From: Pelagomonas calceolata
Lineage: Eukaryota; Sar; Pelagophyceae; Pelagomonadales; Pelagomonadaceae
Length of the DNA stretch: 64,000 nucleotides
Reading direction: 5' to 3'
Assembly (NCBI GenBank): GCA_918797485.1
Contig: CAKKNE010000001.1
Location: 5,518,001-5,582,000 of the forward strand
In this document: piece after piece, positions 30,540 through 38,141 of the stretch
Layout of the letters: each line of letters starts with the position of its first letter
Position numbering within the stretch: position 1 is the stretch's first letter
Position numbers and translations under genes: made by a program
Notes under the pieces: model-generated
Seen by the model: only the letters and a program-made list of their open reading frames with translations
What the model was told of the DNA's origin: nothing
Databases searched by the model: none

Positions 30540-31023
30540 TTTGCTTCAGAGAGCACTCCTTTGTGCTTGCTCGGTACGGCCTCAGGTCTTGCGCAACTTT
30601 GCGTACGGCGAGTCAGGTCGACCGGTAGGTTGTACGAGCCGCTCAACGCAGCGATAGGGCCGCGCTTCGGCCGCCGTGCCGTCTGAGTCCATGGGTTGCT
30701 AGTGTCTTACTAGCGCTAGCTGCAGTGCGGACGTTTCTCCCGCGCACGCGTCGCGGTGTTCGACCTTGACGCTTCCAGGCGCCCGGAGGGAGGAATAGTC
30801 CAGCTCGCCGTGGAATGACACTAGGGAGGTGTGGCCGGCGAGGGCAGCTTTGCACAGCAGTTTGGGCGCGTCGAGCGACGTCGCCAGGCTTCAAGCTGTG
30901 CCCAGTAGCTGTGAAAAGTCCTCGACTACGTCTGCTGCAAGCGGCGTGCACGGCGAGCGACTTTAAGGCGAGTTGCATTTAAAGCACATTGCTTGCGGCG
31001 AGTGCATTCAAAGCGAGGGCAGG
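30540..31023. other. Divergent promoter gap, SelD fusion / BASS transporter
   Basis: It contains one GCTAG element at 30698–30720; no other RNA gene or repeat was recognised. Confidence 0.4.
30698..30720 (+). promoter_or_regulatory. GCTAG inverted-repeat promoter element, copy 8
   Basis: GCTAGTGTCTTACTAG then CGCTAGC, in the divergent gap: 159 bp from the SelD-fusion start and 304 bp from the BASS start. Confidence 0.6.
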
Positions 31024-33055
31024 ATGAACAAGCTCCTCTGGGCGCTCTTCGCCGCCGCGGCGGCCTTCGCCCCGGCCCCGGCGCCGCGCGCCGCGCGGCC
31101 CGTGCTCAAGGCGGTCAACAACGGCCGCGGCGTCGCGCAGAAGCTGCGGAGGTCAGGCGTCCGCCTTCAAGCGAAGGCAGAACCCCCGCGCGCCGCCGTC
31201 GTCGCGCAGGCCGCGGCGGCCGCCGTCGAGGACGCCGAACCGACGTGGTTCGACACGTACACCAAGGTCTCCGGCGCCTTGACCAACTTATTTCCGGTCT
31301 GGACGGTCGTCTTCACGTTGTGGGCCCTCAAGGACCCGTCGGCCTTCGCCTGGCTGACCACTAAATACTTCACGGCGGGCCTAGCGATTCTCATGCTGAG
31401 TATGGGTATTACGCTGGCCCCGAAGGACTTCCAAAGAGTGGCGACGCGGCCCAATGCGGTGTTATTGAACTTCGCGCTGTGCTACGGTACCGCGGCCAGC
31501 GTCCTATATTCATAAAGGGGGTGTAGCTCAGTGGCAGAGCGTCCGCTTTGCATGCGGAAAGCCCAGGGTTCAAACCCCTGCTCCTCCACACACACAAAAA
31601 CAACTCCGTGGCGCAATGGACAGCGTATCAGACTTCGAATCTGGGGGTTGCGGGTTCGAGTCCCGTCGGAGTTGTTTGCGTTCGCTCGACGGCGCGACGC
31701 CGCCGCCGCGACGCACCACGATCTTTCGTGGCGCGCCTGCTCGACGGCGTCACGCTGTCGCCGCGACGCACCACACCACACAAAATCTGGACGGACTGGA
31801 AATCTGAAGGCTCCGGGTTCGACTCCCGGGTCGGTCTACCGCGGAATTGAACTCAAAGCGAGATAGTGTGGCCGAGTGGTTAAGGCGGTAGACTTGAAAT
31901 CTACTCCCGCAAGGGTCGCAGGATCGATTCCTACAAAATCGATGCGCGTTCGAACCCTGTCACTATCGCGCACGTTGATGATGTGGCCGAGTGGTCTAAG
32001 CTCCTGGGAGCGACCAGAGGCGCTGGTTTTAGGCACCAGTCTTCGGGCGTGGGTTCGAACCCCACCATCATCACTTGAGTTCCATGCCGCACGTTCGTAT
32101 CCGTGGCCGAGTTGGTCTAAGGCGTTGGATTTAAGCCCCAATCTCTCCGGAGGCGTGGGTTCGAACCCCACCGGATGCACACATTTGACCGATGACGGTT
32201 TCGCCAATCAGATGCCAGTCCTGAGAGTTAATCGTGTGTCGGACACGAGGCTGACGGTACACTCTCGCAGGCATGATGCCGGCGCTCGGCCTGACCCTGG
32301 GCAAGATGTTCGCGCTAGATCCGGCTTTAGTGGCAGGGATGGTCCTCGTCGGCTCGATCAACGGCGGCCAGGCGTCGAATCTCTGCACGTTCATTGCGAA
32401 CGGGAACGTGGCCCTCTCGGTGCTCATGACGACGGCAACCACCATTGGAGCTATCTTCATGACTCCCCTATTGTGCAAGACCTTTCTGGGGACGGTCGTG
32501 CCCGTCGACGCCGCGGGCATTGTCGTCTCTACTCTACAGGTCGTCCTCGCGCCCATCTTAGTAGGCATGACGATGAACGCCAAGTTCCCGAAAGTCGTGA
32601 AGAAGATCACTCCTGTGACACCCGTCATAGGCATGGTCTCTACCTGTCTGCTGGTGGCCGCGGCTGTCGGGCAGGTCGCCGAGCCGATCCTGGCGGCTGG
32701 CCTCAACCTGCAATTACCGGTAATGCTCCTCCACTTGGTCGGCGGCATCGTCGGCTACTGGGGCGCTCGGGCTCTCGGCTTCGGCGAGACGTCGTCGAGA
32801 ACGATGGCCATCGAGACCTCGATGAAGAGCTCGGCCTTCGGCTTTTTACTAGCGAAGCTCCACTTCGGCGCCTTCGCCGCCCGCGTGCCTTCCGCGGTGT
32901 CCGTGGTCTGGATGGCGCTGACGGGCTCGTCGATGGCCGTCGCGTGGCGCTTCATGCCGGTCAAGCCGGTCAAGTTTGATAGAAAAGTCAAGGAGCGCTT
33001 CGAGTCCGTGGATCTCCTCACGCGGGCGAAGAAGCTCTTCGGCAAGGAGAAGTAG
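31024..33055 (+). CDS. Plastid BASS-family (bile acid:Na+ symporter-like) transporter; intron carries tRNA genes
   Basis: join(31024..31486, 32271..33055), 415 residues. The leader ALFAAAAAFAPAPAPR is of the ASAFAP plastid-targeting type. The BASS domain has about nine helices: YFTAGLAILMLSMGITL, then the exon junction in FALCYG|MMPALGLTLG, LVGSINGGQASNLCTFIANG (sodium-site region), VVLAPILVGMTMNAKFPKVV, SSRTMAIETSMKSSAFGFLL. Plant BASS proteins carry pyruvate and other organic acids across the plastid envelope; the substrate here is unknown. Splicing GT 31487 to AG 32270 joins phase 1 codon Gly and restores a full-length domain. The intron contains four to five tRNA genes. Confidence 0.88.
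31517..31588 (+). tRNA. tRNA-Ala(UGC)
   Basis: 72 nt, complete cloverleaf. Acceptor GGGGGTG pairs with CTCCTCC including the G3·U70 alanine identity pair; one T-T mismatch at 6:67. Anticodon stem TCCGC/GCGGA with loop TTTGCAT gives anticodon TGC. T-arm CAGGG-TTCAAAC-CCCTG. No intron. Confidence 0.93.
31602..31674 (+). tRNA. tRNA-Arg(UCG)
   Basis: 73 nt. Acceptor AACTCCG pairs fully with CGGAGTT, discriminator G. Anticodon loop CTTCGAA gives TCG. T-arm GCGGG-TTCGAGT-CCCGT. It starts 13 nt after tRNA-Ala; a T run (TTGTTT) follows. Confidence 0.93.
31684..31774 (+). repeat. 36-bp direct repeat pair inside the tRNA-bearing intron
   Basis: 31684–31719 and 31739–31774 differ at only a few positions (GCTCGACGGCG, CGCGACGCACCAC shared). 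The connecting GCCTGCTCGACGGCGT resembles the GCCTGCTCGATGGCAT segment of the introner at 27365, so this may be introner debris. Confidence 0.7.
31790..31837 (+). tRNA. tRNA-like 3' half (T-arm and acceptor), partial
   Basis: A perfect T-arm CCGGG-TTCGACT-CCCGG (31813–31829), including a B box, is followed by GTCGGTC, which can pair with GACGGAC at 31790–31796 except for one central G-G. Between them only about 16 nt remain, so the D-arm and anticodon arm are absent. It could be a truncated tRNA gene, a 3' half, or a tRNA-derived repeat end. Confidence 0.4.
31862..31968 (+). tRNA. tRNA-Ser(UGA) with a 26-nt insertion at the T-stem/T-loop junction
   Basis: Acceptor GATAGTG pairs with CACTATC, discriminator G. 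D-arm GCC...GGC, anticodon stem GTAGA/TCTAC with loop CTTGAAA (anticodon TGA), and a long variable arm TCCC-GCAA-GGGT mark tRNA-Ser. The T-arm should read GCAGG-TTCGAAC-CCTGT, but 26 nt (31923–31948) separate GCAGG from TTCGAAC. The insert folds as ATCGATT (31923–31929)/AATCGAT (31937–31943). The acceptor, anticodon and variable arms are intact, which argues against simple decay. Confidence 0.8.
31923..31948 (+). other. Candidate ectopic intron in T-arm of tRNA-Ser
   Basis: The insert's 7-bp hairpin is flanked on the 5' side by a three-base bulge AGG (31920–31922) and then CGC (31917–31919), pairing with GCG (31944–31946). This is bulge-helix-like but with a 3-bp central helix and no exact fit of the standard cut sites to the expected mature T-arm. 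A partial duplication of the T-arm is the alternative. Confidence 0.5.
31977..32073 (+). tRNA. tRNA-Leu(UAG) with a 19-nt insertion in the D-arm
   Basis: 97 nt. Acceptor GATGATG pairs fully with CATCATC, discriminator A. Anticodon stem CTGGT/ACCAG with loop TTTAGGC gives TAG. Variable arm TCTTCGGGC, T-arm GTGGG-TTCGAAC-CCCAC. The D-arm reads GCCGAGTGGTCTA, then 19 extra nt, then AGGC. Without the insert the D-arm is a standard eukaryotic tRNA-Leu D-arm. It begins 8 nt after tRNA-Ser. Confidence 0.88.
31999..32017 (+). other. Ectopic tRNA intron with bulge-helix-bulge motif
   Basis: Central 4-bp helix GGTC (31993–31996)/GACC (32012–32015). 3-nt bulge TAA (31997–31999) on one strand and AGA (32016–32018) on the other. 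Inner helix GCTC (32000–32003)/GAGC (32008–32011) closed by CTGG. Cutting after the second base of each bulge removes exactly 31999–32017 and leaves GGTCTA joined to AGGCGCTGG, the normal tRNA-Leu D-arm. The outer helix is weak. Confidence 0.8.
32097..32179 (+). tRNA. tRNA-Leu(UAA)
   Basis: 83 nt. Acceptor GTATCCG pairs with CGGATGC (one T-G wobble), discriminator A. D-arm GCCGAGTTGGTCTAAGGC is uninterrupted, serving as an internal control for the UAG gene next to it. Anticodon loop TTTAAGC gives TAA; long variable arm; T-arm GTGGG-TTCGAAC-CCCAC. Confidence 0.92.
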
Positions 33056-33139
33056 GCATCGTATCGTTTCTCTCGCGTGGTAACCGCGTCATTCATTTCT
33101 ACTCTAGAGTTCCTTACTCGGGGTCGCGCGGCCGTCTAC

Positions 33140-33445
33140 TCAGGTATTGCTGTAGTGGTAGCTGTCAGCTTTCCACGGCCCGTATTCATCAAAGACTTCG
33201 ATCTCGTAGGTAGGTAGGTAGGTGCCTTTCCTGGGGGCACGGTTATCGAGAAGCTCGGTGAGTTCATCGACGTCCTGTCCGTTGCCGTCGGTGAGGGGCG
33301 TCAGGATCCTATCGCTACTGGCGTACCAGTACAAATAAATGACCTTCGGGCAGCCGCGGACAAGACGCAGGACGCCAGCGGCGGATGTGAAAGCATCGAC
33401 CCCGCAGAAGTCGAGTTCGATCAGGGTCTGTGCAGCTTGGCTCAT
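33140..33445 (-). CDS. Short LRR-like protein, possibly 5'-incomplete
   Basis: 101 residues from ATG 33445. LIELDFCGVDAFTSAAGVLR and LVRGCPKVIYLYWYASSDRI resemble one or two leucine-rich repeats; the C-terminus is acidic/aromatic (VFDEYGPWKADSYHYS). Just upstream on the same strand lies CACGCCATCGATGCG (near 33466–33480) followed by ATTCATGCCAG, like the 3' end of an introner, so an upstream exon may exist. A TAGG run (33206–33222) lies inside the coding part. Could be a gene fragment. Confidence 0.4.
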   Translation of the reverse strand: MSQAAQTLIELDFCGVDAFTSAAGVLRLVRGCPKVIYLYWYASSDRILTPLTDGNGQDVDELTELLDNRAPRKGTYLPTYEIEVFDEYGPWKADSYHYSNT

Positions 33446-33673
33446 CGACTGGCATGAATAATTTTATCGCATCGATGGCGTGACGTGCGCTTAGCCCTCC
33501 GGCTGATGCATTAGGTCGAAGGCACATTGAATTGGGCGCTGAGCTGCACGGTGTTTAGCAATTTGTGCCAAATTATTGGAGCTCCCGACGATGCTTTGCG
33601 CTCTCCGAGAGTCGCGAAACGCGTCCCATCGGATCGACGCAACCAATTCCATCGAGAAAACACAACAACTCCC

Positions 33674-34981
33674 TTAGTACCCCAGCAGCGTCCGGTGCCC
33701 GCTTATGACACACGCGAGCGCCGCCATGCCGCACCCGACGGCGACCAAGGCGATCGCGTCGACGGCGCCCCTCGAAAACGCCACGCGGCCCGACTCGACG
33801 CCGTGCCGTCTCGACAACGACGGTCGCAGTAACTTCGACTCCGCCTCCTCGACGACTTGCAGGACCTCGGCCGACGACCGCGACCGGAGGAGTTTCGTCC
33901 TACCTTCTTCAGTAGCGGCGCACCGCGCGATCGCATGCGCGCCGGGGAAGTCGAAGGGCCACGCTTGCGGCGGGAGTTTGACGGCGATATCCAGGTATAC
34001 TGCCGCGGCCGTCACCACGATAAATGCACCTATTATATTCGTAGAAGATGTAGGTAACCTCCACACGACAATCTCGAGCACTAGTAACACGGCAGCAGAG
34101 CACGCCGCCGCATACTTTGAAATGATCGCGTCTCCATATTTATACAGCACCGACGTCGACAGTCCGATTAATGAGTTACTGACCACGACCAAACATGCAA
34201 ACACATTCGTCGCATACCCGCCGAAGAAAGAATCTTGGTCCGAATAGGCCAATTTCAGCGCAAAAATCATGTAGTTGAAGCACGCTCCACTCGAATAGAG
34301 ATACATATTGAGAATCGGCATCGGCGTGTCGATGCCTTTCAACGCTTTCGAGTTCCAGACGGCTGCTAGAGCGCCTAACACAGCCATCAAGACCAGTAAA
34401 AATTCGACGGCGCCCCACCATTCGGTTTCGCCCTCCAGAATACCTTCACTTGCAGCACCTTCCGCCACGAGGACCAACCCGGCCATCTGGAGGACGGTAG
34501 CGGCCCACTGGAGCTTATTTATTCTTTCACCGTGTAGTAACCATAACAACAAAGCTACGAGGGTGGGCGTCGTGGCTTTGAACAGAGCTACCGTTGACGC
34601 GGACGCCTTCGTGAGGACGACGAATGTTAATTGATTATAAACGGCATATAACAAAGCCAAACCAGTAGCGGCCCAGCTCAACTCCACGGGTACGGTCTTC
34701 GGCAGAAATGGTTCGTAATGAGCCTTTGTTCCTATTCTAACGCAGCACGACACGAGGAACTTCCCGATTTCCGCCATGCATAATGCGGATGCGGGATTGT
34801 ACAGGTACTCGCCATCAATCTGGCTCAGCTCCTTGAAGAGTAGCACACAAACGTTGGTGATGACGAGGCCGCCGAAGGCCAACGTGACCACACCAATACC
34901 TCGTACGGCGCTGTGGCAGTCACCGGGCGCCTCCTCGTCTCCCAACAAGCCCGCCGAGGGGTCGTCGATGGACGACGGCAT
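33674..34981 (-). CDS. Nucleotide-sugar transporter (SLC35A-like)
   Basis: 435 residues from ATG 34981 (MPSSIDDPSAG); the longer frame upstream lacks an ATG. About ten membrane helices. Family motifs: LYNPASALCMAEIGKFLVSC, LLYAVYNQLTFVVL, ALFKATTPTLVALLLWLLHG, ERINKLQWAATVLQMAGLVL, STSVLYKYGDAIISKYAAAC. These match the Nuc_sug_transp (UDP-Gal/UDP-GlcNAc/CMP-sialate) group that exchanges nucleotide sugars for nucleoside monophosphates across the Golgi membrane. The C-terminus has a Ser/Arg-rich loop and one more hydrophobic helix. The substrate cannot be assigned. Confidence 0.88.
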   Translation of the reverse strand: MPSSIDDPSAGLLGDEEAPGDCHSAVRGIGVVTLAFGGLVITNVCVLLFKELSQIDGEYLYNPASALCMAEIGKFLVSCCVRIGTKAHYEPFLPKTVPVELSWAATGLALLYAVYNQLTFVVLTKASASTVALFKATTPTLVALLLWLLHGERINKLQWAATVLQMAGLVLVAEGAASEGILEGETEWWGAVEFLLVLMAVLGALAAVWNSKALKGIDTPMPILNMYLYSSGACFNYMIFALKLAYSDQDSFFGGYATNVFACLVVVSNSLIGLSTSVLYKYGDAIISKYAAACSAAVLLVLEIVVWRLPTSSTNIIGAFIVVTAAAVYLDIAVKLPPQAWPFDFPGAHAIARCAATEEGRTKLLRSRSSAEVLQVVEEAESKLLRPSLSRRHGVESGRVAFSRGAVDAIALVAVGCGMAALACVISGHRTLLGY

Positions 34982-35210
34982 CGCTGCTGCCTGTGTGCAG
35001 TGGCTGCCCCTCACAATCAAAGGTCCGTGCGGCTGCGTACTCCTTCGTGCGCGCACCGCGGGGAGCTCTCGCTTCGGTGGTGCGGTGCTCGTCAATGCCT
35101 ACGTAAATTGCGCCGCTATCCGCAATGGCGTCATGCGTCGAGCGGATCGAAGCTGCAGGAAACGCGAGTGCGGGGTCTCCGCGAGGTCTCAAAAAATCAG
35201 ATAGAAGACC

Positions 35211-36656
35211 TTACACCCCCGCGACTATATCCTCCTCGGAGTAGGCCCGCTCCTTGGGCCGCGCGGCCCGCGGCTCCCAGAGCAGCGCCACGCCCGCGTT
35301 TTCCGCCGCGGCCCGAAGCTCCGGCGCCCCGCGGAAGTTCTCGCCGAAGCAGTTCCGCAGGCCGAGCTGGCGCAAGGCCGGCGCCTCCCTCAAAAACTGG
35401 GCCACGCCGCGCACCGTCAGCGCGCCGGCGTCGTCGACCAGCAACCGGCCCAGCTGCGGGAAAGCGCCGCACGCTTCCAGACCTCTATCGGTGAAGGTGC
35501 TGCGCTCCGTCTGCGCGTGGTCCGACAACGCTAATACTTTCAAAGATGCCGCGGCCGGCGTCGAGGCCAGGACGCGTGCCACGGCGTCCGCGTTTTGGGA
35601 AGGACCGTCGACGTGGAGCGACAGCGCGATGAGTGGTGCCTGGAGAACGCGCGGCAGGAGACGCAACAGATCCGAGACCGCGTAGGTCCGCATGACGTTG
35701 AGGCATCTCAGGTTTGCGAATTGCGGCACCGCTTTTAGAGCCGCGTCGTCGACGCCGTCGCCGAGACGTAATGTAGATAAGCACCGCGGCGCGGTCTGGG
35801 CCGCGCCTAACAACCAGGCCGCCACGGAGTCGTCGGTGTCCTGCCACGTCGACAATCCTGCAAGAGCTTTCTTCGGGTCCCGTAGCGCCGTTTCTCGCCG
35901 ATATAAATCAAGCCACGGGTTCGCGTGGTGCGTTTCCAGGGCTTCCAAACAGGGGCAGCAGGCAATAAGTTCGGACAGGACGTCGGCGCCCAAGCCGGCG
36001 ACTTTATACAAACACAGCTCCTTGACGCGCGTGAAATCTAATATTGATAAAGGCGAATGACTTGTTGGCGTGAACGTCACTCGCGTGAGCTCTAGCCGTT
36101 CGAGGAACGGCAACGAGCGGAGGGACCGCCAGAGAGCCGCGGCGTCGATCGTCGGCGTCTCCACCTTGTTTTTTATTGATACGGCACCATCTAGAGTCGC
36201 CCATTTGGTGCGCGGGCCGTGTTCTCTACAAATACTATCAGGTGCACACAAATGCAAAGGCACGAGCAGCCGCCCGAAAAATGCCGAAGCCTGCGTCGCG
36301 GCACTACGCCACGCTCGACAGACGGCCATGCATCTCCGACCCTGGCGATGGGCCTCGCGTAGAGACGACGCCCAGGCGCCGCCCGCGCCTGCCGCCGTCC
36401 TCGACATGTCATCAGCACCGATGAAGGCAAATATCTCGACCAGCAATGGTTCGAGCAGCAACGCGGACTCGGCCGCTCCGATTCGCCTCCGCTCACTCAG
36501 GTGAAGCTGCCGCGTCTTTTTCGTCAATTGACGGACGTCCGGTCTCGCCAATGGTCTCAAGCGAGCCGCCGGCGCCGCCTCGTCCAATTGATCCAAATGG
36601 ACGTGGCGCGCCGTCGCGTGGCCCTGGAGGTAGTCGATGATCGCATCGAGGTCCAT
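35211..36656 (-). CDS. Leucine-rich repeat protein with F-box-like region
   Basis: 481 residues. The N-terminal 110 residues include a possible F-box-like segment (LLEPLLVEIFAFIGADDMSR ... MAVCRAWRSAATQ). From about residue 165 irregular LRRs appear: FLERLELTRVTFTP, RVKELCLYKVAGLGADVLSE, LSTLRLGDGVDDAALKAVP, LRCLNVMRTYAVSDLLRLLP, LKVLALSDHAQ, LRQLGLRNCFGENFRGAPEL. The order F-box then LRR suggests an SCF substrate receptor; the target is unknown. Confidence 0.72.
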   Translation of the reverse strand: MDLDAIIDYLQGHATARHVHLDQLDEAAPAARLRPLARPDVRQLTKKTRQLHLSERRRIGAAESALLLEPLLVEIFAFIGADDMSRTAAGAGGAWASSLREAHRQGRRCMAVCRAWRSAATQASAFFGRLLVPLHLCAPDSICREHGPRTKWATLDGAVSIKNKVETPTIDAAALWRSLRSLPFLERLELTRVTFTPTSHSPLSILDFTRVKELCLYKVAGLGADVLSELIACCPCLEALETHHANPWLDLYRRETALRDPKKALAGLSTWQDTDDSVAAWLLGAAQTAPRCLSTLRLGDGVDDAALKAVPQFANLRCLNVMRTYAVSDLLRLLPRVLQAPLIALSLHVDGPSQNADAVARVLASTPAAASLKVLALSDHAQTERSTFTDRGLEACGAFPQLGRLLVDDAGALTVRGVAQFLREAPALRQLGLRNCFGENFRGAPELRAAAENAGVALLWEPRAARPKERAYSEEDIVAGV

Positions 36657-37108
36657 GTTTCTGGTGCTGTGCTTTTTAGGCGAGATGCCTTTGCCACAGG
36701 AGCTGCCCCAAGCGCTCTGGGCCGAGCTACGGGTTCAATGAAAGTGCCGCGCGGCGTCCTCTGCTGCCCGCGGCGCCAGGGAGGGCGGGCGGCAGCCGAA
36801 CTCAAGTGGTTGTCACCTCTTTTTTCAAGTGGGCACAGAGCAACCCTTCCTACTAGTAACCTTTGAATTGGCGAGAACGAACCGTCCTCCGAGCTCCTAT
36901 CCTAGCCCTTCCAGGCCCCCAACCAGGCGCGCGAGGCATCGCGGGAAACGGACTAGCGGTGGTGAGACACTAGGGTGCGAAAACTCGACGCTCTTGGCCG
37001 AGAGCTTAAGCGCCGCAGAACCACGCTAGACAATTCGGTAGTGCTTTGAATCGCCACAGCGCTGCACTTTTTTCAGCCGAGCCCAGCCCAGAGGCGTGCG
37101 GACCCACC
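36657..37108. other. Divergent promoter gap, LRR / MRH-EGF genes
   Basis: One GCTAG element at 36953–36973; nothing else was recognised. Confidence 0.4.
36953..36973 (-). promoter_or_regulatory. GCTAG inverted-repeat promoter element, copy 9
   Basis: CTAGCGGTGG then TGAGACACTAG, with one change in the TGTCTTAC centre; 136 bp upstream of the MRH/EGF gene. Confidence 0.55.
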
Positions 37109-38119
37109 ATGCGCCGCGCGCTCGCAGCGCTGGCAGCTATACAAGCCGCCGACGCGGCCTTCGAGTGCGTCAGGGACGCCCACGGCTGCTGTAGTTCCGC
37201 AGGATATTTCTTCTGCGGGAGTTCGGGACGCTGCGTGGGCCGCGACGACCCGTGCGAGGACGGGAGCGGCGCGGCCGCCGCGACGTGCGGCGCGACGCTG
37301 AAAAGGGACGGCGCCGTGGCCTCCTGGGATTTGAAGGGCCTCACGAGGACCTCGTCCCTACTCGACTACGAGGCGCGGGACGGCGCGTCCAAGGTCATCT
37401 TCAACGTCTGCGCGAACGCGAACCCGCCGAAGGTCTGCGCCGACCCCGAGCCGGCCGCGGCCTACGCGATCACGAAGCAATCGTGCAAAGCCGTCGCCGG
37501 GTCGGCCGCCGACGCGGACATGGCCTCGCTCAAGCCTCTCGTCGGCGCGGACCCCACCCAGGGCGTCGCTTTGGCCTATTCTGGCCCGGACCGGTGCTCC
37601 TTTCTGTTGCGGGTGCGGTGCTCGGAAGCCGCCGTCGAGCCGTCTGAACCTACTTTGATCTCTTCAGCAGATTGTGCCACCATCACTGAAGTCGAGAGCG
37701 TGCACGGCTGCCCGCTCGGCTGCGCGCGCGATCGCAACGGGGCGGCCTGCTCCAACAGGGGCCAGTGCGTCTGGGCGAAGACGGGCGCCGCGTGCCACTG
37801 CGACCCGGGCACGACGGGCGCGGCCTGCGACGAGGATATTAATGGGGGGCCCGCGGCGCGCGCGCGGTGGCGCTTCGCTATTATTGTCCTCGTCGTGTCG
37901 CTCTGCGCCGCCGTCATCGCCGCGCGCTGCGTCGCGTTCCGGAAAAGGCGTCTCGCGACGCTACGCGCCCGGGGGACCTACGCGACCGTCGACGCGGACG
38001 ACGACGCGGACGGCGTCGAGCTTGGGGCGTCGATGCCCTTCGACCCGTTTCCGTATGAAGATGATGCTGTCGAGGAGTTCGACGCGCCGCCGGGGACGAG
38101 TGGTCGACGGGACGAGTGA
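37109..38119 (+). CDS. Type I membrane protein with MRH-like and EGF-like domains
   Basis: 336 residues from ATG 37109. Signal peptide MRRALAALAAIQAADA. A Cys-rich segment follows (CVRDAHGCCSSAGYFFCGSS), then an MRH-like beta-barrel (SWDLKGLTRTSSLLDYEA, KVIFNVCANAN, GVALAYSGPDRCSFLLRVRC). Next an EGF-like module (CSNRGQCVWAKTGAACHCDP, TTGAACDED). One membrane helix (RFAIIVLVVSLCAAVIAARC) and an acidic tail with YATVDADDD and EEFDAPP follow. MRH domains bind mannose-type glycans in lumenal sorting or quality control, so a sorting-receptor role is inferred. The sugar-binding Q/R/E/Y set was not verified. Confidence 0.7.
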   Translation: MRRALAALAAIQAADAAFECVRDAHGCCSSAGYFFCGSSGRCVGRDDPCEDGSGAAAATCGATLKRDGAVASWDLKGLTRTSSLLDYEARDGASKVIFNVCANANPPKVCADPEPAAAYAITKQSCKAVAGSAADADMASLKPLVGADPTQGVALAYSGPDRCSFLLRVRCSEAAVEPSEPTLISSADCATITEVESVHGCPLGCARDRNGAACSNRGQCVWAKTGAACHCDPGTTGAACDEDINGGPAARARWRFAIIVLVVSLCAAVIAARCVAFRKRRLATLRARGTYATVDADDDADGVELGASMPFDPFPYEDDAVEEFDAPPGTSGRRDE

Positions 38120-38141
38120 GTAAGAGTGTGTTGATTGTGCC

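Larger units (their letters stand above)
31487..32270 (+). other. 784-nt intron of the BASS gene hosting a tRNA cluster
   Basis: Donor GTACCG at 31487, acceptor CTCTCGCAG ending 32270. It contains, all on the sense strand, tRNA-Ala(UGC), tRNA-Arg(UCG), a tRNA 3'-half-like piece, tRNA-Ser(UGA), tRNA-Leu(UAG) and tRNA-Leu(UAA). A near-direct repeat pair (31684–31719 and 31739–31774, GCTCGACGGCG...CGCGACGCACCAC) lies between the Arg gene and the fragment. Confidence 0.85.

Noticed and set aside
31876-32979. Plus-strand 367-codon frame across the tRNA cluster and BASS exon 2
   Set aside because: It reads through four tRNA genes and is out of frame with the BASS domain; a shadow frame.
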